Source: Chryseosolibacter histidinae (GTDB lineage Bacteria; Bacteroidota; Bacteroidia; Cytophagales; Cyclobacteriaceae). From it: a DNA stretch of 48,143 nucleotides. A program made the position numbers and the translations under genes. The notes under the pieces are model-generated. The model saw only the letters and a list, made by a program, of their open reading frames with translations, was not told the DNA's origin and searched no databases. Each line of letters begins with the position of its first letter. Position 1 is the stretch's first letter. Location of the stretch: assembly GCF_018598225.1 (NCBI RefSeq), contig NZ_JAHESF010000049.1:1-48143 (forward strand), read 5' to 3'. Positions 42,281 to 48,143 of the stretch are shown here, in pieces.

Positions 42281-42312
42281 AAAAGGGTAGTCTGATGAAC
42301 TACCCTTTTTAC
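42281..42312 (+). terminator. Intrinsic terminator after susD
   Basis: A 10-bp perfect stem, AAAAGGGTAG (42281-42290) with CTACCCTTTT (42300-42309), closes a nine-base loop. The stem's own final Ts run on into TA. Confidence 0.85.
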
Positions 42313-42332
42313 TTAAATTACTTCAAAAAAAT

Positions 42333-43757
42333 ATGCGATTAACTTTTATAACATTGCTGGCCTGCCTGTCCGCAGCATACGCGCAGCCGGCAAAAGAAGA
42401 TATCATCAAAGTCATTGACTCCAAATATGATGTTTATGCCTCCATGGCACATAAGATCTGGGAATTTGCAGAGGTGGGATACCAGGAAGAGAAGAGCTCG
42501 GCCATTTTACAAAAGGAGCTGGCGAAAGAAGGTTTTAAAATAGAGGCCGGTGTTGCAGGTATGCCAACCGCTTTTATCGCCAGCTACGGCCAGGGCAAAC
42601 CTGTGATCGGTGTGCTGGGAGAGTTTGATGCACTGCCGGGCATTTCGCAGGAGGCGGTGCCGGAGCTCAAGCCCATTGCCGGAAAGGAAGCAGGGCACGC
42701 GTGCGGCCATCACCTGTTCGGAACGGCATCTGCCGCAGCTGCGATCGCGGTAAAGAACTGGATGATCAAAAACAAAATAGCCGGCACGTTAAGATTCTAT
42801 GGAACGCCGGCAGAAGAGGGTGGATCGGGAAAAGTGTATATGGTGCGCGATGGGTTGTTCAAAGATGTGGATGCGGTTTTACACTGGCATCCTTCTGCAG
42901 CCAACGATGCAAGCGCGGGATCATCGCTGGCCAACAAAAGTGGAAAGTTCAGGTTCTATGGTGTAGCCTCTCACGCTGCCGGGTCGCCTGAGCGTGGCCG
43001 TTCAGCGCTTGATGGTGTGGAAGCCATGAACAACATGGTGAACATGCTTCGTGAGCACGTGCCGCAGGAGACACGCATCCATTATGTGATCACCAGCGGT
43101 GGCGAAGCGCCGAACGTTGTGCCGGCCTACGCGGAAGTATACTATTACGTGCGGCATCCGCGCCGTGATGAAGTGAAATCGATCTGGGAACGTGTTGAGA
43201 AAGCGGCTCAGGGTGCGGCGCTTGGAACAGGAACGCGCGTGGAGGTGGAGGTTACCGGTGGTGTATATGATCTTCTTCCCAACGAAACACTGGCCCGCCT
43301 GATGGATGCTAACCTCAGAACTGTTGGCGGTTATACCTATACGGAGCAGGAGAAAGAGTTTGGCCAGAAGATCCAGCAGAGCTTCACCGGAAAGATCCCG
43401 TCGCTTGAAATTACCAATCAGATCTCAGCTTTTCAGATGCGGGGTGGCCTGGGCGGCTCTACGGATGTGGGAGATGTAAGCTGGGTGGTGCCTACTGCAG
43501 GACTGGGAACGGCCACCTGGGTACCTGGAACAGCGGCCCATAGCTGGCAGGCCGTTGCGGCGGGTGGCATGAGCATTGGCCACAAAGGTATGATGGTGGC
43601 AGCCAAAACCATCGCCCTGACCCTGACGGACCTTTTCACAAATCCGGAACAGATCCAAAAGGCGATCAAAGAGCTGAAAGAACGTACTGGCAGTGATTTC
43701 AAATACGAAGCGCTGCTGGGCGACCGCAAGCCGGCGTTGAATTACCGGATGAAATGA
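42333..43757 (+). CDS. Secreted M20 family amidohydrolase (AbgB-like)
   Basis: A 474-residue metallopeptidase/amidase with a signal peptide (MRLTFITLLACLSAAYAQ). Metal-site residues are ACGHHLFG (Cys/His pair, about 129-131), GTPAEEGG (Glu about 163), LHWHPS (His about 186) and GTAAHSWQ near the C-terminus. A dimerisation lid lies between (about 205-320). The family hydrolyses acyl-amino acid or p-aminobenzoyl-glutamate type amide bonds. Being exported and downstream of SusCD, it may process imported N-acyl or peptide substrates in the periplasm. A terminator separates it from susD, so it probably has its own promoter, not seen. Confidence 0.88.
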   Translation: MRLTFITLLACLSAAYAQPAKEDIIKVIDSKYDVYASMAHKIWEFAEVGYQEEKSSAILQKELAKEGFKIEAGVAGMPTAFIASYGQGKPVIGVLGEFDALPGISQEAVPELKPIAGKEAGHACGHHLFGTASAAAAIAVKNWMIKNKIAGTLRFYGTPAEEGGSGKVYMVRDGLFKDVDAVLHWHPSAANDASAGSSLANKSGKFRFYGVASHAAGSPERGRSALDGVEAMNNMVNMLREHVPQETRIHYVITSGGEAPNVVPAYAEVYYYVRHPRRDEVKSIWERVEKAAQGAALGTGTRVEVEVTGGVYDLLPNETLARLMDANLRTVGGYTYTEQEKEFGQKIQQSFTGKIPSLEITNQISAFQMRGGLGGSTDVGDVSWVVPTAGLGTATWVPGTAAHSWQAVAAGGMSIGHKGMMVAAKTIALTLTDLFTNPEQIQKAIKELKERTGSDFKYEALLGDRKPALNYRMK

Positions 43758-43760
43758 CAT

Positions 43761-43833
43761 TTCCCGCAGATCGCGCTGATTTTCGCAGATAAAATCATAA
43801 AATGTCTGCGCTCATCTGCGTAATCTGCGGGAA
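43761..43833. repeat. Inverted repeat of TCTGCG words after the M20 gene
   Basis: Arms of about 31 bases (43761-43791 and 43803-43833) pair imperfectly; the outer 11 bases (TTCCCGCAGAT) pair perfectly. The right arm has TCTGCG at 43805, 43815 and 43824, spaced 10 and 9 bases. It begins three bases after the stop at 43757. I recall very similar TCTGCG inverted repeats from many bacterial genomes, so this one may be of a known kind. Confidence 0.8.
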
Positions 43834-43837
43834 CCCC

Positions 43838-43845
43838 TATCTTTG
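43838..43845 (+). promoter_or_regulatory. -7 element overlapping an upstream GTG of the DUF3109 gene
   Basis: TATCTTTG matches TAnnTTTG perfectly. Its final G is the first base of an in-frame GTG. Transcription would start after this GTG, so translation should begin at the ATG at 43860, giving a nearly leaderless message. Confidence 0.6.
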
Positions 43846-43859
43846 TGGAAAAATTCGAG

Positions 43860-44450
43860 ATGCTCAAAGTAGGAGAAGTTTTGGTTTCAGATGATATCCG
43901 CGACAAGGAGTTTGTCTGCAACCTGGAAAAATGCAAAGGGGCCTGTTGTGTGGAAGGCGATTTTGGCGCGCCGCTGGATGAAAGTGAGCTGGAGATCCTG
44001 AAAGAGATCTATCCGGTGGTAAAGCCTTATTTATCCAAAGCGGGTATCAAGGTCATTGAGAAAGAGGGAACCCACACCACTGACGATGATGGCGAGCTGT
44101 GCACACCGGTGATCGATGGTCGCGAGTGCGTTTACGCCATTTACGATAAACAGGGCATCCTGAAATGTGGCATCGAGCAGGCTTACAACGACGGCAAAAT
44201 AAGCTGGAAGAAACCGATCTCCTGTCACCTGTATCCTATCCGCATCACCACCAAGAAGAGTTTCGAAGCACTGAACTACCATAAATGGCACATTTGCTCG
44301 CCTGCCTGTGCGCTGGGCAAAGAATTGCAGGTGCCTGTTTATAAATTCCTGAAAGATCCGCTGATCAGAAAATATGGTGAGCAGTGGTACGGTGAACTTG
44401 TTAAGCTCATCGAAGAGGAAGAACCCAAGAAGAAGCCATCCAAAAAGTAA
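43860..44450 (+). CDS. DUF3109 cysteine-rich protein (YkgJ-like)
   Basis: A 196-residue protein of the DUF3109 family, which carries a cysteine cluster like the YkgJ zinc/iron-binding proteins. The cluster is seen as [11 protein letters not shown] near the start, then single Cys in ELCTPV, RECVY, LKCGIE, SCHLYP and the pair CSPAC. These likely bind a metal or Fe-S centre. [17 protein letters not shown] follows the first cluster. The C-terminus is acidic then lysine-rich ([12 protein letters not shown]). The ATG at 43860 is chosen because the promoter -7 box covers the earlier GTG. Function is unknown; a heptamer array starts two bases after the stop. Confidence 0.88.
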   Translation: MLKVGEVLVSDDIRDKEFVCNLEKCKGACCVEGDFGAPLDESELEILKEIYPVVKPYLSKAGIKVIEKEGTHTTDDDGELCTPVIDGRECVYAIYDKQGILKCGIEQAYNDGKISWKKPISCHLYPIRITTKKSFEALNYHKWHICSPACALGKELQVPVYKFLKDPLIRKYGEQWYGELVKLIEEEEPKKKPSKK

Positions 44451-44451
44451 A

Positions 44452-44507
44452 ATCAGGCATCAGGTATTCGTGCACCCTGCATTTTCCAATGCCTGATGTC
44501 CGATGCC
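44452..44507. repeat. Eight-unit heptamer array filling a convergent gap
   Basis: Exactly eight 7-bp units (56 bp) span from two bases after the DUF3109 gene stop to the base before the next gene's stop (44508-44510). ATCAGGC (44452) and ATCAGGT (44459) on the left mirror GATGCC-containing units (44487-44507) on the right, giving a hairpin. The words match the family beside the HD gene (6627-6654). Confidence 0.85.
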
Positions 44508-46259
44508 TCACAACTTCGGTACTAACCAAAGGAATCCCGCGCTGAATACGAAAAGAAGATAAAAGATCCAGGCAGGGATTGGCGTGAAGGTTACAGTCAT
44601 TTTTTTCTCCGGTAACGTTTTTACGCTTTGCTCCGAAGTTTGTATCATGGCATTGGTGGCAGCGAGTGACGTCCAGTCTTTTTTATTAGAAACGTAGTAC
44701 TTCAGGCGGGTAGAGTCGCCGGCTGTTAATGTGTGCCAGCCTGGTTCTCCCGGCCAGAATTTCCCCGTCCATCGATCGTCAACAAAAAGATCTTCTGTCA
44801 GGGATATGGGCACGCTGTCGTTTAACACAACGGGAGCAGTACCTGCGGAGATCGCCTCAACGGTTAACGGCTCGTCTGTGTAATAAGGAAACTCGCTGAT
44901 GATCCTTAGGGAGAAGGGTTTGCTTTTGGTTCTTGCTGTTTTACCGATCAGCTCTGCCCACAGCTCACTGTAGGCAAGCGAATCACCCTCGAGCATCAAC
45001 CGGTACGTTTCCTGCAGCAGTTGAAAGCCCGTTTTTCCGAAGCCATTGTACCGGTATCCCGACAGGATCCTGTTCCTGTTTTTCAATGTGGTAACAACAT
45101 CGGCATCCGGGTTTACTTTGAATGCCCATGCAGGCAAGGTGAATTTTTTTGACCTGATGCCAACCTGCGCAGTATCCGATGCATAAGACGCGAATACACC
45201 TGGAAAGAAGGACTGTACCGGTTTTATTTTTAGCGGCGAGTCATTCAGCAGGGTCAGTATGCCCAGTCCTTCGCTCACAGATCTTTTTACTTGTGCAAGC
45301 TCGGTTGACGAGAGCGCTTGAAGGGCATCTGAATCAATGATGAGCAGGTCGAAAGCCGCAAGGGCCTCAGCGGTAAGACGGTCTATCGATTGTGGCTTCC
45401 GATTGATGAACTCATAACGGTACCTGTTTTGCGAAAGCTGGTAACGGAAAAGAATGCGGTGATGATCTCCCAAAAAATCCTTGAGCGAGCGCGATTCGAA
45501 AGTTGGAAAATGTTGAATGAACAAGATGTCAGACGATGGCTGTTCCTCCATGCAGATGGGGAGAGTCTCATTTATACCATTGCTTCCCGTCAGCATATAC
45601 AGGAATGTGCCGGATTGTTTGGGTGTAAAAGTGAATGAGAAAGTTTCCACAGGTTTGCCCGTCAACCTCACCGAGTCTACTTTTCCACCTGGCCCGGAAA
45701 GCAAGAGCTTTTCGTTGGCAGGAGCATTTAGGATCACGCCTTCGATGATGTTGTTTTTTTCTGGTACCACGGGATTCTGCACGCGGATGGAAGATATACC
45801 TGAAGGATCAATGGATGGGACAAAAATGTAACGCGTATCGTGAAGAATGTCCAGTGCGTCGCGTGATAATCCCTTACCCACAACATACCTGATTTGCTGC
45901 TGATAGGCTGAAAGCTCATGTGCCGATCCGAGTGGCTTCGATCCTTTATAACCTTTCGTATCGACGGTATGGATCATCACCGCGCCGGGTTCCAGGCGCA
46001 GCAGGCTGTCAACTTTTTTTGAATCGTAGCCTGCGGTGAGCAGAATAACAGATGTTGACACTTCCGTACGTAACGAAGGCCGGAATAATATCGCCGCCAA
46101 CGATAACATCAGCATGACCACGGCCACGATCCTGAAAGTGAAATAACGCAATGCCCTTTTGCGCTCGGCCCAAACGAGAACGATGGTAACACCGGCCAAT
46201 ACGGCAAGCAACAGAAGGGTTGGAATTACAGGATGAAAGGTCAGCAGGGGATCACTCAT
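44508..46259 (-). CDS. Large membrane protein, BatA/VWA-region-like N-terminus
   Basis: A 583-residue protein with two N-terminal membrane helices (about 10-30 and 40-60; VIPTLLLLAVLAGVTIVLVW, FRIVAVVMLMLSLAAILF), a large periplasmic region, and one C-terminal helix (IPAWIFYLLFVFSAGFLWLV). The two-helix start resembles BatA-type and glutamine-amidotransferase-like membrane proteins found with MoxR and DUF58 genes. A central FDLLIIDSDAL segment fits a Rossmann-like fold. No catalytic residues can be named. It overlaps the upstream gene by 8 bp, so the two are co-translated and probably act in one envelope complex. The array at 44452-44507 starts at its stop codon. Confidence 0.7.
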   Translation of the reverse strand: MSDPLLTFHPVIPTLLLLAVLAGVTIVLVWAERKRALRYFTFRIVAVVMLMLSLAAILFRPSLRTEVSTSVILLTAGYDSKKVDSLLRLEPGAVMIHTVDTKGYKGSKPLGSAHELSAYQQQIRYVVGKGLSRDALDILHDTRYIFVPSIDPSGISSIRVQNPVVPEKNNIIEGVILNAPANEKLLLSGPGGKVDSVRLTGKPVETFSFTFTPKQSGTFLYMLTGSNGINETLPICMEEQPSSDILFIQHFPTFESRSLKDFLGDHHRILFRYQLSQNRYRYEFINRKPQSIDRLTAEALAAFDLLIIDSDALQALSSTELAQVKRSVSEGLGILTLLNDSPLKIKPVQSFFPGVFASYASDTAQVGIRSKKFTLPAWAFKVNPDADVVTTLKNRNRILSGYRYNGFGKTGFQLLQETYRLMLEGDSLAYSELWAELIGKTARTKSKPFSLRIISEFPYYTDEPLTVEAISAGTAPVVLNDSVPISLTEDLFVDDRWTGKFWPGEPGWHTLTAGDSTRLKYYVSNKKDWTSLAATNAMIQTSEQSVKTLPEKKMTVTFTPIPAWIFYLLFVFSAGFLWLVPKL

Positions 46260-48143
46260 TTTTCAATGCGTCCAGATTTTTGATAAATGCGCGATCCAGG
46301 TGATGCGTTGTGTTGTTGCGTTGCGAGGCGGTGACTTTTTCATCGGGTAATACCTGCCAGAAAGCTTTTCTGATACCCATCAATTTTTGCATAGTGTCAT
46401 TCGTTTCATTTTCTTCCAGCGCCTTGATCATCGAAAGTGCTTCGAGGAATTGTCCCGGTTTTTCCAGCGCAACACTGGCGAGCTCGCGTCCTGCCTCGTG
46501 TAATGTTCGCTTGTCGCCACCCGTGAGCCGCAGGTTTTTTTGTTGAAGTTTCTCTTCGATCAGCTGAAGGCCTTTTCTGATGGCCGGATAAGTTTGATCG
46601 GTGATCAGCGAAGATTGATGCCGTGAGCTTTTGATCTCTGAAAGATCGCCCGTCAACCGTTTCTCTTCTTTTAACGGTGGCGGGTCGAAGCCTGTCTTGT
46701 GAACGTAGATGCGTGAATCGTTGCTCACTTCTTTCAGGATCTTCAGCGCTTTGTACTGGTACGGCAGCGATTTCTCGGGCTCATACAATCTTAGGTAAAG
46801 CTCCGCATCCCACATGATGGTCAAAGCGGTTTTTAGCTTGGTGCGGATGCTCTGGTTAAAGAACGTAGCTTCTTCCGGGTCGTCGTGCTGATGTTTGTAA
46901 GAATCCATCAGCTCCTTGGTTTTGTCTCCACCTTCGCCCTCGTGATCGTGCCCATGATCATCCGCATGTTTTTTTTCGGCTACCAGGTTGTGCTCGTTGT
47001 CTTTGTCGTGGGCATGGCCATATTTCGCGGCAATGTCTTCGGTGGACTCTGATTCTTCCTCGCCTGCATGGGTCTCGCCGATCTGTGTTTCAAATTCCTC
47101 TCCCAGAAACTCTCCGTATTTCAAACGCAGTACTTTCTGATCGTAACCCAGCTCGTTGCTCTTGAAATTGAAATCATGTTTGCTGATCTTCTTTTTGTCC
47201 CTCAGCAGTTTTTCTGTATCGATGATGATCTGGCGCTGGCTTCTGAAATATTCAGGCATGAGGTCAACGCCAAGCCCTCCTTCAACAGAAAGGCTTTGAG
47301 AAGCCGTATCTTGTAAGGTGATGAAGAAGGTTTCAGTGCGCGACCTGTTTGGGATGGGCTGCTTGTTGTCAAGAGCCTCCGCGTAAAAATACAATTCATC
47401 ACCGGGTTCGAGTCCAAGCTTCAATATATCGATGGTACGGGAGGCACTGATCTGCTGGCCGGAAATGCGGGCAGGGGAGGTGAACTTCAGTTTTTCTTCT
47501 CTGAATTTTACAGATTCCCCGCTGCCTTTGCTCACCGTGGCGATGATGTATGCGTCATTGACATGATAGTCGTCTTTGATGGTTGACTTAACATCGATCA
47601 CAAGCTTGTCTTTGATGGAAAGCTCCAGCGATTGCTCCAGGTTGGTTACGGCGATCTCCGGCGCCTGGTCACGGACTACCTCGATCTTGTAATAGTCTGA
47701 CGACCTGGTTTTGCCGGAGCGGTCAGTCCACTGGATCTGGTAAAAGGCTGGTGACGTGAATTTTCTGGTAACAGTTTTAGTCTCGCCCTGCTGCCGGAGC
47801 TTCACCGTTTCTTTGGCGGAAAAGATGAGCGCTGCTGCTGACACCGAATCGGTAAACGAGATCTTCCATTGGATCTCACTTCCTTCCGGAACGCTGAGCT
47901 GGGGTGTTGCCGTAGTATAGGCTCGTACGCTGGTGTAAGCAGGTGGTGTAATGGTAATGGTCAGCGCCTTGACGGCCACTGGTAGAGTTACTTCGGGCGA
48001 ATCTTTTACCCGTTCACTTTTTGCTGATTTTTCCGTTGGGCCTGTTTCTCTGACGAAGTTAAAAGCGGAAAGTGCAAAGGTCACCAGCACACTTCCAACA
48101 AAGACCAGCGCTGCCGTTGCAAGCCGGTTCGGGAGCTTCAGAT
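46252..48143 (-). CDS. DUF4175-like membrane/periplasmic protein with His-rich segment (5' end outside window)
   Basis: The frame is open to the window edge at 48143, and the last visible upstream residues (LATAALVFVGSVLVTF) form a membrane helix, so the start is beyond the window. After the helix comes a beta-rich segment with ITPPAYTSVRAYT, typical of the DUF4175-type proteins found near bat/moxR genes. A C-terminal helical half follows. Between about 46882 and 47075 lies an acidic His-rich stretch (HAHDKDNEHN, HADDHGHDHEGEGG, HQHDD) that may bind metal. The overlap with the following gene suggests joint function. The exact role is unknown. Confidence 0.72.
   Translation of the reverse strand, partial: LKLPNRLATAALVFVGSVLVTFALSAFNFVRETGPTEKSAKSERVKDSPEVTLPVAVKALTITITPPAYTSVRAYTTATPQLSVPEGSEIQWKISFTDSVSAAALIFSAKETVKLRQQGETKTVTRKFTSPAFYQIQWTDRSGKTRSSDYYKIEVVRDQAPEIAVTNLEQSLELSIKDKLVIDVKSTIKDDYHVNDAYIIATVSKGSGESVKFREEKLKFTSPARISGQQISASRTIDILKLGLEPGDELYFYAEALDNKQPIPNRSRTETFFITLQDTASQSLSVEGGLGVDLMPEYFRSQRQIIIDTEKLLRDKKKISKHDFNFKSNELGYDQKVLRLKYGEFLGEEFETQIGETHAGEEESESTEDIAAKYGHAHDKDNEHNLVAEKKHADDHGHDHEGEGGDKTKELMDSYKHQHDDPEEATFFNQSIRTKLKTALTIMWDAELYLRLYEPEKSLPYQYKALKILKEVSNDSRIYVHKTGFDPPPLKEEKRLTGDLSEIKSSRHQSSLITDQTYPAIRKGLQLIEEKLQQKNLRLTGGDKRTLHEAGRELASVALEKPGQFLEALSMIKALEENETNDTMQKLMGIRKAFWQVLPDEKVTASQRNNTTHHLDRAFIKNLDALKNE

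Noticed and set aside
37345-43757. Polysaccharide utilisation locus
   Set aside because: SusC and SusD are present, but there is no glycoside hydrolase, lyase or carbohydrate sensor; the neighbour is an M20 amidohydrolase.

Overview
The window looks like a chromosomal segment of a Bacteroidota bacterium, most likely of the Cytophagales. The evidence is a fused lpxC-fabZ, a SusC/SusD pair, the type IX secretion (T9SS) regulator PorX, a secreted protein with a gliding-motility-type C-terminal domain, DUF4290 and DUF3109 proteins, and TTTG-N19-TAnnTTTG promoters. No integrase, transposase, plasmid gene, CRISPR array, tRNA or rRNA was seen. Most genes are housekeeping. Both ends are cut: mutS2 lacks its start on the left and a large membrane protein lacks its start on the right.

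Layout. 0-8 kb: mutS2 3' part, a small lipoprotein, an orphan ABC ATPase, the lipid A genes lpxD, lpxC-fabZ and lpxA, and an HD phosphohydrolase. 8-14 kb: the overlapping trio porX-tsaE-ald, facing valS. 14-20 kb: an MFS-like transporter, an RNA m5C methyltransferase, fumarylacetoacetase with a flavin reductase, and pyruvate dehydrogenase E1 beta. 20-29 kb: an OmpA/TPR lipoprotein, PspC-like protein, glycosyltransferase, YbaB, a T9SS cargo protein, hutH and hisS. 29-30.5 kb: an accessory-looking stretch with two tiny overlapping membrane-protein genes, a 54-residue basic protein gene with a textbook promoter, a gene remnant and repeats. 30.5-37 kb: xth, an exported unknown, murA, DUF4290 and a UvrD/PcrA helicase. 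37-44.5 kb: SusC, SusD, a secreted M20 amidohydrolase and DUF3109. 44.5-48 kb: two large membrane or periplasmic proteins of unknown role.

The most unusual signal is non-coding. At least eight gene 3' ends carry short arrays of degenerate 7-bp units in phase. They start within 0 to about 5 bases of a stop codon and usually form long hairpins. Each array uses its own word family (AACTGGY, CGTACCT, AGTCCAC, ATCAGGC, CTCCTGG, TTGTCAA), and some families recur at several loci. The divergent promoter gaps in the window lack them, and gaps with an ordinary GC-hairpin plus T-run terminator mostly lack them too. Related oddities are a 9-unit array with an 11-bp period at 29.65 kb, a 33-bp palindrome containing the fahA stop codon, and two copies of a ~120-bp element with terminal inverted repeats. 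The arrays may be a stop-codon-anchored terminator or mRNA 3'-end system; that role is inference.

Functional links. The three lipid A genes form one run, and lpxC-fabZ has its own likely promoter. PorX and the T9SS type B cargo show that the cell uses T9SS. fahA with its flavin reductase and hutH suggest amino-acid breakdown, though the other pathway genes are not in the window. MurA has Asp in place of the fosfomycin-target Cys, so intrinsic fosfomycin resistance is expected.
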